Under the pieces are notes generated by a model. That model saw only the letters and a list, made by a program, of their open reading frames with translations. It was not told the DNA's origin and did not search any database. Below, piece by piece: positions 22,193-34,500 of a stretch of 64,000 nucleotides of DNA. The DNA lies in assembly GCA_964058845.1 (NCBI GenBank), contig CAXKVR010000138.1, positions 310,001 to 374,000 on the forward strand, in the 5' to 3' direction. Within the stretch, counting starts at the first letter, position 1, and each line of letters begins with the position of its first letter. This stretch comes from Carex sylvatica (taxonomy: Eukaryota > Streptophyta > Magnoliopsida > Poales > Cyperaceae). The translations under genes and the position numbers were made by a program.

Positions 22193-24729
22193 ACAATCCG
22201 GAGGAATCGCTATACTTTTCAATTCCCTTCTTCTTAAAGTACGTACCCTTTATTATGCTGGAAGATAATTGATGACAAACTATAATATTTTCCATCATCC
22301 GATTGTATTTGTTTGCTTATTACGGAACAACAGATAATGATTTCCTAAGTCACAAATTTAGTGATGTCTGTCATGGGATCTTTGAGATGAGATTTGACAA
22401 GAATGATAACACTTTTTCTTTTTTTTTAAAGTGGAAGCTCATGAGTATGGATACATATGAAATTGATTACAGAAATATGTTGAAATAGATATTCAATTGT
22501 ATTGAAAGATTAGTTGTGAGATATTATATTTTTCTTTTTAAAATGTTTGAAATTATACAAATAAAATAAATTCAGTAGTTACATACATTAATTATTAATT
22601 ATTATTTTTATAAATTATAAATATTTTTATAATTAAATAAAAAGTATTTAATGAAATGGGAATACATAAAATAAGAAATAAATATGTATAGACAAATAAA
22701 ATCAATAATACATAAACATTTATAAAAAATTATAAAAGAATAAATATTTATAAACATTTGTAAACAAAGTATTTAAAATGTGCTGTAGATGAAAAAAAAT
22801 TGTAACGTCTGACTTGGCTGAAAAATTGATAGGGGTGAAATATTGTTTTTTTCTATCACTTAATCTAAAATATTATTATTTATTGAATTACAGATGCTTA
22901 TTTTTTTTTATAGAATTAGATTTATTTATGTTATTTTACTTGTTTTTTTTGGAGAATTACATATTTTTAGTGTTATTGAGACTAAAACAGTCATAACAAA
23001 GCAGCATTCTAGACACAATGTCACATGCGTGTGAATGCCATCATCCGCATGCGATTGAGGGAGCTAGCCGCACAGAAATGCGCCAAAACAACAGAGGGCA
23101 ATTAATCCTCCAACCATCCATGCGGCTGATTTATTTCATTCGCGTGTGACTCCGGCATCCACACACGATAATTGTCAGATCAGTGGTTACAGCTCTAAAC
23201 TTGGCAGCCAAGCTCCACTAAGCCCACTAACACAATATGGACGAATAGGAACTCTTCTCTTCGTCAGGCCAGAGAACTCAACATATAACATATATTGTAT
23301 ATAGGATAGATCTATGATTCTCTAAGAGAGGCTCGTGCAATTTAGAATAGGATATACAAGTAGAATAGCATAGTCTCTACTAGAAGAAACCATCTAGGTG
23401 TACTTCTATCTCTATTTTGCCGCTTTTATTCATATCTCATGTATCTTTTATTGTTGAACCCGTCATAAGCGGCTAAGCAACTATTTTATAAGGTAAAAAC
23501 ATGTAATCTTGAATTCTTATGAGTTATAGAGGTTTATTTATACTTATCATTTGCGTCTAATATGAATTATTAATGCATTCTATTATTTGTATTACTATCT
23601 AACTTTGTGTGTTTAACTTCGACACTATGAAGATGTACACTCCATGATAGACGTAAATAGAGTTAACCGGTAGAAATAGAATACAATTATTTTAGATTCA
23701 ATAAGAAAAATAGACGTTCTTATTAATCCCTTGTGATTTGATCTCAATTAAAGACCTATTGGAATGTAGATCTGCTCTATTACAAAAAAACTCTAAATAG
23801 ATTCCACTCTAATATATTAAAAAAAATTACGTCATAACAAAAAATCCAGACCTAAGAGCATTTTCATAGTTTTTTTTTTAATTATCGCTTTCAAATCTGA
23901 TATGGCTATTTTATTCTAAATTGCACCGATGTATTAAAATTTCAAAAACTTATCTTCATTTCTCCATTCTTATATTAAGCACGTAGATGTCATAATCCAC
24001 CAACAACTCTAATTAAAAAATGAAATTTTAGATTGAATATCAGCCCTTTGATCAAATATTATGATGATATACATCTATTTTACATGTAAAAGCCTAAATT
24101 TATTTAGACACATACTTTCTACATGCATATTGTATCATCTTTTTTATTGATCATGATTTATTTTTATTTTTTAAATGTATTTATAGAATTTTGAATTAAT
24201 TGATAATTGATTGATCATGTCTCTATTTCTTTCTATTTTTGTTATATCATTTAAGGAATGTTATTTACCACTTAAGATGTCATTTTTTGTGAGATTTTTT
24301 AATGAACATATTTCAAAAAGATAAAAGAAAAATATACGTCATTTAATATATCATTTAAGAAATGTTAACATTATTTACAAGTAGATGTCAGTTATTTTTT
24401 ATTCAATAAATACTATTTGCCATTTAATTTAATTTTTTCATAAAAGTGTGTCATTTTGTATAAAAAAAAAATTCTTTCATAACAAATCTCGTTACAACGC
24501 ACGAATACAATACTCAGATGTATACATGTTAAATGTGGAGTGGTGCATTAACGATACCAACATTTATCAAAGACATAATTAGGAGTGTGAACTGATTTTT
24601 GAATGTATGGGATGGAATGAATGCAATTTTCTTATAAAATGGATTATATTCAACAAATTGAAAATCCATAAAATCTGCATATGAAGGATTTTTTTTTTTT
24701 TTTTTGGCAAAATTGAAAATCAATGTTGA
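22193..24729. other. Gene-poor AT-rich spacer
   Basis: Mostly AT-rich DNA with no supported gene. A GC-richer patch at 22995-23260 has short inverted CACATGCG / CGCATGCG / CGCGTGTG motifs and may be a decayed transposon end. A block near 23240-23560 resembles retrotransposon long-terminal-repeat sequence in texture only; I could not define ends. Confidence 0.4.
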
Positions 24730-24737
24730 GTTGTTGA

Positions 24738-25161
24738 TAGTGTGGAAAAAACGTGCCGTGCCGTGATTAACACGTCGTGACTTTGGTCACGTGTTGTGTC
24801 GTGATCAAGTCGTGCTGTAACCAAATGTGCCGTGACCATCACTTTAACAAATTTTTAAAATTAGTAACTAATCATAATTCTTGATTTATTACATAATATA
24901 GAAATTATAAGGATTTTTTATTTGATCCTCTATAGTCAAAACAGAAGAAATGATGAAATTATACGTGTCTTCCGTATCTTCTGTGTCTCTCGTTTCGTGT
25001 TTCGTGCTGTGCTATACCGTGCCGTGTCTTCTTTGCTAACAATTGGTCACGACACGCAAATGATTACGACACGGGACACGCAAGACACGGCACGTATTTG
25101 ACACCTGTATCGTGCCGTTTTGTGACGGAGCCGGCTCCGGCGTGCCATTTTTCCCACTCTA
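24738..25161. mobile_element. CACG-rich hAT MITE, family C, copy 1 (424 bp, inverted)
   Basis: Starts TAGTGTGGAAAAAACGTGCC and ends GGCGTGCCATTTTTCCCACT followed by CTA. Flanking 8-mers are GTTGTTGA (24730-24737) and GTTCTTGA (25162-25169). The interior is dense in GTGCCGTG / CACGGCACG and includes a G-box CACGTG. A shared AT-rich core (about 24860-24965) matches copy 3 in the opposite orientation. Confidence 0.9.
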
Positions 25162-25169
25162 GTTCTTGA

Positions 25170-26173
25170 CAGATTCTACACTGCACTTCCATATTAGTCC
25201 ATTAGTTTGTTTTTATTAAGTTGCTCAAATAGGAAAGTTTCTGCATAAGAAATGCTATTAATATGAACCGCTAACGGATTTATGATTTTAAGGTCAGTTG
25301 GGTCCGGTTTTTAGGATAAACCAACCGGATTAATTAAATATATCTGAATGTGCGGTCATAATAGCGAACCAAAATAGAAACATGTCCGGTTTGATTTATT
25401 TCCGGCCGGACTGTCGGTCCGTTCCGGTCTTAATAACAGTACATTTACTCTCTGATCGGAAAGAGACCTTAAATCCTAAAATGCGAAATGGAAATAGAAA
25501 TCGTGTTGCGTTCGTGATCGAAACCAGCGATAGCAAGGGAAACGATTTCATTCGACGCGATTTTGAGAGGCACAAATCACACGAAGAAATCGTGCCAAAA
25601 GAGTAGAGATCTAGCGAGAAATGATTTCGCCTCGGTGAAAATACGCACCTATACTCGTCTCTCTCCTTTCGCATCCCTGCGCCCGTCATCGATCTTCTCG
25701 ACTTCTCTTTTTTGGCCTCACTACCAAGCTTCTCCGTGCTTGAGCAAAAAAAGTGTGCTAAATCCTCTTCCTTTCCTTCGGTCTTTCCATCAAATCTCTG
25801 TGCTGGAGCCTATCTCTCCTCCTGCCATGGTGAAATTAGCGCTCTATCTTCTTATTTTTCTCAATCGAGATGGATGACATTATTTGTAAATTAAGCTTAT
25901 TGGTTGGTTTTTTCTGAACTAGTCAATATTGAATTCTTTCATTATACTTATTGGTTTCAATCAATAAAATTCAATTCGAAATCAATATATTTCGTTTCTT
26001 TTCATTGAATTGAATTTAGTTTTTATTCCGATCAATATAAATGAAAGTGATTTCATTTCTCCGCAGTACACACCTAAAAAATTCGGATTCTCCCAGGCAC
26101 CGTAAATCTTTTACAATCACTGGATTTGGACCGTTATTTTAGCTTTACACAGCACAAATAATACTGCCCCCCT
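25170..26173. other. Spacer with a GC-richer island, no gene assigned
   Basis: A patch at about 25380-25880 has higher GC and several overlapping open frames of 60-104 codons on both strands (for example 25563-25877 plus and 25396-25689 minus). None shows a known domain or good splice context. It looks like the 5' end of a broken gene or a captured fragment. The rest is AT-rich. Confidence 0.35.
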
Positions 26174-27317
26174 GCCCGAAATTTTTATAAATGTCCAAAC
26201 AAATAATGAAATTACAGAATCTACTCTAGTTTGGAATGAATTTTGAAATCTATCCTATCCGGTTACCTAATAACCAGAATAGACCCTTCTTTTCGGTCAT
26301 CCAATTTTCGGATTTATTATTTTGGTCCGGTTAATGGTGTATCGGAAAGAATTGAAATTCACAAGGTCCGGTTGATGGTGTACCGAATTTGTGGATTTTG
26401 CTTCTTCTTTTTTAAATACAGAAATTTTTTATTTTTTTTTATTTTTATATTAAAATATTAGAAATGTTGAATATATTTTTTTAAAAACAGATGAAATATA
26501 ATATAATTTGATTTATTAGAAATACTGCAAACTCGGATCAATATTTTTCAGGCTGGATTTTTCGCGGCTGTAAGAAAAATTTATATATTTCTTTATGTGT
26601 TATTGAAAAAAAATAAAAATGCTTAGATTCTGAGTTATTGATCTCGGTTCAAAAGTGACTTCTAGGTAATCTAGAAAATATTGTGATCCTTTTAGTACAT
26701 TTAATTTATAAAAAGTTGTATGTATTTTGAGAATTCTTTTTTAATAACAATCATTAAATAACTAAATTTTTTTTTTCAAAAATATATATAACTTTTTATA
26801 AATTAAATGCACTAGAAGCATGCCAATATTTTCTGGATTTACCTAGAAGTGGCTTTTGAATCGGGATCAATAACTCACAATTCAAGCTTTTTTTTTTCCC
26901 AATAACAGAAATAAATATATTATGTTTTCTTATAGCTGCGAAAAATTCAGCCTGAAAAATGTTGATCCGGGTTATTTGTTGCAGTCTTTCTAATAAATCA
27001 AATTATATTGTATTTCGTCTATTTTCAAAGAAATATATTCAACATTTCTAATATTTTAATACAAAAAAAATTATGTTTCAAAAAAAAAAGCAAAATCTAC
27101 AAATCCGGTACACCATCAACCGAACCTTGTGAATTTCAATTCTTTCCGGTACACCATTAACTGGACCAAAATGATAAATTCGGAAATTGGGTGACCGGAA
27201 AGAAGGGCCTATTCCGATTATTGGGTAACCAGATAGGGTAGATTTCAAAATTCATTCCAAACCGTGGTAGATTCCATAATCTCATTATTTTTTTGGACAT
27301 TTATAAAAATTTCGGGC
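26174..27317. mobile_element. Giant foldback element (1,144 bp, arms about 570 bp)
   Basis: The two halves are inverted copies along almost their whole length, centred near 26745. Ends are GCCCGAAATTTTTATAAATG and its reverse complement. Further paired blocks are GGTCCGGTTAATGGTGTA / TACACCATTAACTGGACC and CGGATCAATATTTTTCAGGC / GCCTGAAAAATGTTGATCCG. No coding capacity. A target duplication could not be set because the flanks are C-rich. Confidence 0.88.
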
Positions 27318-27387
27318 CCCTGCGTTATCCCTGAATAGGCACCAACTGGAAGTAATCTGAATCGTCATTTAACTTTTCTTTCCGTCT

Positions 27388-27863
27388 TCGGAAGGAATGG
27401 GAGAGGTAAAGAATAGAAGAAAATGAAATGGAATAGAAAGAAAGATTAACATATTTAATCTCTTTGTGTTTGGATGATTAATGAGAGAAAATAAATTTAA
27501 CTTTCATTTCCGTCTTATTTTTTGTTTGATTGATTAAAATTTAGGAGGTTAATGAGAAATTCAGTGACTGTTGTAGGTTTGAGAAAAAAAAATTGTATGA
27601 GAATTATATATGTAAGATAGATGGTTGGGCATTTGTATCATTTTTTCTAAAAATATTTGTAACAAAATTTATTTTCATCTGTTACACTCCAATTTAAGAG
27701 GGAAACTGATTCTATTAATTATAATGATAGAAGGTTATACCTTTCACCTCTTGTATCCTTCATCTTTGATATAATTTTATCAACCAAACACGATTCAACA
27801 GAAAGTTTTTGTTCCTTTCCATTCCTTCCCTTTCCGTACTCTCCATCCAAACAAGGTGATAGT
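27388..27863. mobile_element. Probable truncated Tourist-like MITE
   Basis: The right end reads, on the minus strand, CACCTTGTTTGGATGG followed by a GGAAAGGGAAGGAATGG block. The left side has the matching inner block CGGAAGGAATGGGAGAGG and later GTGTTTGGATGATTAATG, but lacks the outer terminus. Assigned by its general resemblance to TTTGG-type plant MITEs. Confidence 0.4.
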
Positions 27864-28072
27864 AATTGTAAAAAAAATCATTTTTACGGATTCATGGATT
27901 TACACAATCGTACTCCACTATTTTTTTTCTTTTTTTTTGAGAATTGTCTGTAAATCTCACACACTCACACATTTTTTTTGTCTTTGATAGAGATCGAATC
28001 CACATTTTCTTTGGAAAAGTGGAGTGTCTTTACCAAACTGCACTTGACAGTGGTGACACCCCACTATCATTC

Positions 28073-28281
28073 GAGTCCGCATCTTTTGCATTAACTCAAA
28101 AGAAAATCTTTTCAATTAATGTTTATTGACCGCCTGATTGAAAATGGAGCCCATCTGACCTATGCCTATAATATAGTGGGTCTTTAATATTTGTAAGATC
28201 TAATTTGAACAAATTTTAAAATTGATCCAGATACATTAACTCAAAAATTCCTTTTTGAGTTAACGGAGAGGATACGAGTTC
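28073..28281. mobile_element. Mutator-like MITE, family B, copy 2 (209 bp)
   Basis: Starts GAGTCCGCATCTTTTGCATT and ends GGAGAGGATACGAGTTC. The 9-bp flanks CTATCATTC (28064-28072) and CTATCTTTC (28282-28290) match at eight of nine. It shares CATTAACTCAAAA / TTTTTGAGTTAA with copies 1 and 3. It lies about 300 bp upstream of the ArgJ start. Confidence 0.83.
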
Positions 28282-28554
28282 CTATCTTTCCTCTCTCTCC
28301 AGCAGAAGCGGCAAAAGCAAAATCATTTTGCCCCCTCTTTCTCACCTGCTGCTCGCGCTCACCACTCTCACTGTCTCACCCAATCTGTTTTTCCACCTCT
28401 TTCATCTCCGCACTACCTTCTGTTGCATTTGGGGGTCTGATTCGATTAGTCAACACTTTTAAGTGAGAAATAACGGCCTCAGTTTCACTAAAAAAAGAAA
28501 AAAGAAATAACAGCCGCATTAGAGAGAAAGCAGCGCCAGGCTCATTAACTTTTA

Positions 28555-28563
28555 AAACCCTAA
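28555..28563 (+). promoter_or_regulatory. Telo-box in the ArgJ 5' leader
   Basis: AAACCCTAA, 16 bases before the ArgJ ATG. This motif is common in leaders and promoters of plant housekeeping and translation genes; activity here is inferred. Confidence 0.5.
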
Positions 28564-28579
28564 AAAAAACCTCCGCACC

Positions 28580-31500
28580 ATGTCTTTGTTTCTCGATCGC
28601 TGTATTCCCTCCACACCCCTCCAACTCCGCTATAAACAGGTCCATCCTTTAATGATTTTTAAGCTTTTGTTTTTAGTTTTCACCTCTTTTTATCTGATTT
28701 GAGTTCGTGCCTTGTACTGTATCCGTATAGACCATGACTGAATATTAGGTTATGCCTACTCCTAATTTGAGATATATGTTTGGAAAAAGCTCTCAATACC
28801 TACATTCTCCACTTCCTATATATTGACCTCTCCATTAACTGTTTATCTACTTAAATATGATAACGGGTTTAGCCCACGACTAAACAAAAGATCTCATAAA
28901 TTATACAAACATCTTAATAAAATCTAAACTGCCAAAACAACACTCAGTCCCATATTGGCATTGGCATAGGATATTTAAATTGAGATCATGACAGTTTGTA
29001 CTTTTGCCAGAGCTTGGGTGGCAGAGCGTTTCTGTTTGCTTCTTCTTCTGGTCTCAGATTGACGGTTTGTACAACTGTTGACTTGAAAGCTGAGGTGGCC
29101 GCAGCGTGTATCCCAGCTGCACCAATTCTCCTACCAGAGGGATCATGGAAAAAAGTAAGGTTATGTATACATTTTGCTGTGACTTATGGCAAGAGCAAGT
29201 ATTAGTTATACCCGAACAAAAGGAATATGTCAAAGGTTTAAATGTTGGGCTGAATGATCTATGAATTAAGGAAAATAAATTCATTAGGTGCTGTTCTCTT
29301 ACTGTATGCAGAACAAACATTTTTCCAGTATACTGATAGGGAAACACAGCTATCGGTACCTTTTATCCTATTGCCCTAATGATATCGGCTTTAGTATAAA
29401 AGTGAAGGTGTGTGGAGGTTAATTTGCATTTACTGTTTCTCTTTTCTTGTTGTATGAATGTGTTGTGTTAACAAAATATGAGAAGGTGTGTGGAGGTTAA
29501 TTTGCTGGAAATTCGTGTAGGTTTTAGAGTGTCAAATTTCAAAAATTTAATCCCTGCCCAATTGGTTGGAACTTCACAAGTCAGTGTGCTAGCACCACAA
29601 ACTGGCGGCCCCCTTGTAGACTCCAAGAATTACCTCTTCTCTACTTCTTTCTCACAATTTATGGAAGGAAAAAATAGGGTGTGCATAGAGTGGGAAAAAT
29701 GGCACAGCGGAGCCGGTTCCGTCACGGAACGGCACGGCATGTGTGTCAATTATGTGCCGTGACTATTCGCGTGCCGTGACCATCCTTTGAAACTTTGGCA
29801 CGACATGGCACATCATGTGAAAAATCTAGTCACGGCACGGCACGTAGTCACGCGAATCACGTGTAATTAGGACGATTAAATGGTGAATCTTGAATAAACT
29901 AACTTAAATTATGATTAAATGGCTACGCAAGGCACGTGTGGTCACGGTACGTTTGGGCACGGCGTGACTCACGTGGCGTGACCATTCGCATGCCGTGACC
30001 ACCCCTTGATATTTTAGTCACGACACGACACGTGAAAAATTAACTTGGTCACAGCACGGCACGAGACCAAATTCACAGCGTGTTAGTCACGGCACGACAC
30101 TGCATGTTTTTTCCACTCTAGGTGTGCTTGTGTGCGTTTGTGTAATAAGATCAGATGCAGAAGTAATGGAGAAAGTGGAAAGAGTGGATACACGTCTAAT
30201 TTCGGATCACATGATTGGTCTCTAGGACATGTTTTAACAAATTATCTATTGGAGGAAATAGTTTGATATTGTATGCACATAATGTCCCACTAAATTATCT
30301 GATGAAGTCATTAATTCTTAGTAGAAAACCATAAAAATGAATAAGAAATAGCTACAATAGAGAGGTATTACAACGCGTGATATTTGTAGGTCTTTTCATC
30401 CTGATCCTGTTCTAAAAGACTGTTCTAAATCACTTTGAATTACCGTTGTCATTTATTTTGTGTCTAACTCTACATTTTATAGGTGGAAGGCGGTGTGACT
30501 GCTGCAAAAGGGTTCAAAGCTGCTGGGTTATATGGTGGGTTGCGTGCAAAAGGAGACAAGCCTGATCTAGCTTTGGTTGCATGTGATGTTGATGCAACTG
30601 CTGCAGGCAAGAACTTTACTTTTGTTTTATTTTTATTGATATACAGATGGGATATAGAGATCTTCAGTTTATATTTTTTTACAGATGGCAGAAAACCCAC
30701 TATGTATTTGTTAAAAGTAAAAAATAAAATAGTACAAGAGGACTGCAATTGAAGCAAGAGATTGCATGTCCAGGTTTATCAGGTGGAGTCTTAAGAATAA
30801 CTTTCCGATATTACGAGTACTTGGCAAAGAATAACTCTACTCTTAGTCAGATATTTTGACACAATATCATCAAATTTATAGTTAATTATTTATTTTTCAC
30901 CATAATTGTATCAAGCACTTTTTTTCAGGAGTATTTACTACAAATGTGGTAGCAGCTGCACCAATTACTTACTGCAAAAATGTGCTCGGCACATCAACAA
31001 TGGTACGGTAACTTAAAACTTGTATGTTGCAATTTCAATTGATATCCACTAGGTATTTGATGATGGATTTTATAATTCATCAACTCCAATTTTTTCCAGG
31101 CACGTGCAGTTTTAATTAATGCTGGTCAGGCAAATGCAGCTACAGTAAGTTCATCTAACTCCTATTGATTTGTATAGAAATTCAGTATCTATAAGTAAGG
31201 TTATATAGTTTTACCTTAAGAGAGATCTAATTGTGCTATAATTATGTTATTCAGGGTGATGCTGGATACCAGGATGCTGTAGAGAGTGCAAATGCTGTTG
31301 CTGAGGTCCTTCTATTTTTCAAAGAACTGTAATGATAGTAATCTTGATTCCCCATTAATGCATCAATACTCTTTCTTTGTTTTGTATCTTAGCTCCTTAA
31401 AGTGAGCCCAAGTGCTGTTTTGGTTCAGTCAACTGGTGTGATCGGTCAGAGAATTAAAAAGGTGAAGTATATATGTGTTATACCAGCATCATAAATTTAC

Positions 31501-34500
31501 TTTATGTTATTGTCTTGTAATGATCTTGTGCTTTATTTTTCTCTTGTTGTAGGAGGCTCTTCTTAGTTCACTGCCTAGGCTTGTTGGTTCTCTATCATCA
31601 ACAATCCAAAGGTACAGGCCAACACTTTATTTTTGCTAATATTTGCTAAGGCCATGTTTGGTTGTGGAGTAAGAGGTGGAGTAAACCCCTTACTCCATGT
31701 TTAAGGAGCCAAACGAGAAGTAAAATAGAAGGAGTAAGATGGAGTAAGAGGTGAGTTAAACCGGAGTAACTTACTCCACCTAGAGAGGTGGTTTAGCTTA
31801 CTCCACCAAACATGATTAACTTACTCCACCTTAGCTTGGAGTAAGCAATTTACTCCGGTTTAAAGTTACTCCACAACCAAACATGACCTAAAAGTTTAAA
31901 CTTGGCAGTTTTTACACCTTTATTCTGGGCCGTGTTGTATGATCTGAAGTTATGTGACATCAATCCATGTAATCTGCAGTGCAAATGATGCAGCAGTAGC
32001 CATTACTACCACTGACCTTGTTAGCAAGAGTATTGCTGTCGAGACTGAGGTGTGAATATTATTTTTTCTTCGATTACTCCATTGTTTTTAGAGCCTCAGC
32101 CTTGTTGAAGCTTTAATTCTGAAAAGCATCTTTTAGGTGCTTTTCTTATCAAGATTCCAGACTAGCATCAATGACATTAAATTAATTGTTTTGTGGGATA
32201 AAGGTTGGAGGAGTTCCTGTCAGGGTTGGAGGAATGGCAAAAGGCTCTGGAATGATCCATCCAAACATGGCTACCATGCTCGGTGTATGCTCTTCTCTCT
32301 CTCTCTCTCTCTCTCTACAGGTATGTGTATGTTGGTATCTACTAATTCATTGCAAATTGATATTCAGGTTGTGACGACTGATGCATCAGTAAGTGCCAAT
32401 ATCTGGAGTGAAATGGTTCGAGTATCTAATAGCAGGAGTTTCAACCAGATCAGTGTGAGTCCTATTGGGTCTGTTTAACTTGCTTATAAGAGCTTTGTTT
32501 TCCTCAGATGTAAAGTTGAAAAAGTAAATAGATTGATATAGTCGCGCGCACATCTATGCTGAGCCAAGCAACCCAGTATTTAACTGTGTCTTTTTTGGTT
32601 GTTATTCACAGCCTCGAGTCAATTTGCATATGTTGTGACTCAGTGTATAACAATTTGGAACAGAAAAAACAAGTTCCCTTTGTATCATGATACAACTGAA
32701 CATCTGTATCTTGAGTAGATATTTGAGTTTCAGCTTCTAAGAAGTCTCACCAACTTTTATCCTCCTTTTAAAAAAAAAAAAAGAAGCAGCCGCCAACTAT
32801 GGACCACCTGTTCCTATTAATCGAAACAAGTTTTACACCTCTTACAAATTCATCACAACATAGACTATCAACCCTTCAGAACCTAATAGCAAAAGAATCA
32901 TAGCAACTATTGATCTCACACTTTTTTGGACTATCAACCCTTATTTTACTCTTCTGTATGATCAAGTGCAGCACCTCCTTCCAGTCCCCTCCTAAAGCAC
33001 CTGTCCAAGAATGCAATCCAAGTGAAGGCTTTAAGGGCACTTTATTTGCCATTTGATCCCCGTCTCCACACAAGAGCATCTGTCTTGTCAGAGAGGGGTC
33101 CCTTTTCATTCAACAGTTGTTTTTTTTCTTTTCTTCAAATCTTCCAATTCATGTTTCAGGTGGCCCACCGTGGCCTTTTTAAAATGCAATGTCAAGTGAT
33201 GACCATCCCAAACTTCATGAACCAATGCATTGGACTATAAGAGACCTCAAACTGATCTGAAATAGATAATCCAATGTGCTATTACCTATCCATCGATCTT
33301 TCCAAATCTTACTTGATTCCCTTTACCCGCCCGAAATCTAGACCCGATTTCTATTATATATTTTTTATCAGTAACTCCTCTATAAAAGGAGACAACTTAC
33401 TCTATTTTTGTATTTTGTGTTGATCAACTTTTCCATATAGCATGATAAGCTGGGTCCTTAATCTTAAAGAACCATTTGGTTGATAATGCCTTGTTCATCT
33501 CATCAAGGTGAATAATACCCATGCCTCCCTGATCCTTTTTCCTGCCTATATTTTTCTATTGTATAAAATGATACATTTTCTTATCTAGAGAGCCTTGCCA
33601 CTCACTAACTTTTTCAAATTGTTGTTATTTTTTAAGGTAGATAAAGATACAAGTACGAATGACTGTGTCATTGCTCTGGCTAGTGGATTATCTGGTTTGG
33701 CTGAAATATCCACCTTTGATAGCGATGAGGCTCTTCAACTTCAAGCTTGTCTTGATGCTGTGAGATTCTCTTAACTTTATCTGCTTGAACATGAGTAGGC
33801 CCTGTATCTTTGCTTTTATGCAGGTTTGCATGCACCTACTCATCCATTTTTTTTGAAAAACTTCTTAAATTTTGAAATTAAATAATTAGGAATTCTGAAG
33901 CCAAATTTTGAGAAATAGGAAGGACGGGCAAGATTTCCCTGTGCTAAGAAAGAGAATGAATAACTGAGAAATTACTAAATAGGTAGAGACTGAAAATTTG
34001 TCCGTCTTTTCCATTTCTCAAAATTTGGTTTCTGAATCCCTAAAGATTTGCTTTCAGAATTAATTATTGCTTTTTTTTTTTTTGGGAAATATCATGATCA
34101 TCGCTGCAAAATAAGAATATATACTCCTGTATAACATGAAAGATTTTGCTTACCTCTCCTTATTTGTTAAAAATAGAAATAAATCTTCTGTTATATCAGA
34201 GGAATAACAAGAACCTGTTCTTCTGATCTCAACCGTTGATCTTCATTGAGATTCGCACATGATTTTTTTTTTAGAGATTTGTGCATGGAAAAATTTGAAC
34301 GGTTGAGAATTTGAGATTGAAATAACAGGATCCTGTTACTCCTTGAGATAACAGCAGATTTATTTCTGTTAAAAATGCCCAAATTTATTGTTATATAGAG
34401 GTATCCAGTGCAATTATCACTTTTACTTTGGGCAGATTATGAGGTAACAGTGAATTAAGGGTACTTCAGTTATTTTCATGCAAAGTATGACATTGTCATC

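Noticed and set aside
24738..25161. Regular CACGGCACG repeats that could suggest a CRISPR-like array
   Set aside because: Repeat units are short and irregular with no unique spacers, and the block has hAT ends with an 8-bp target duplication in a plant genome.
28376..28645. 89-codon minus-strand frame at the ArgJ start
   Set aside because: It runs through the ArgJ leader and exon 1 antisense and has no recognisable protein.
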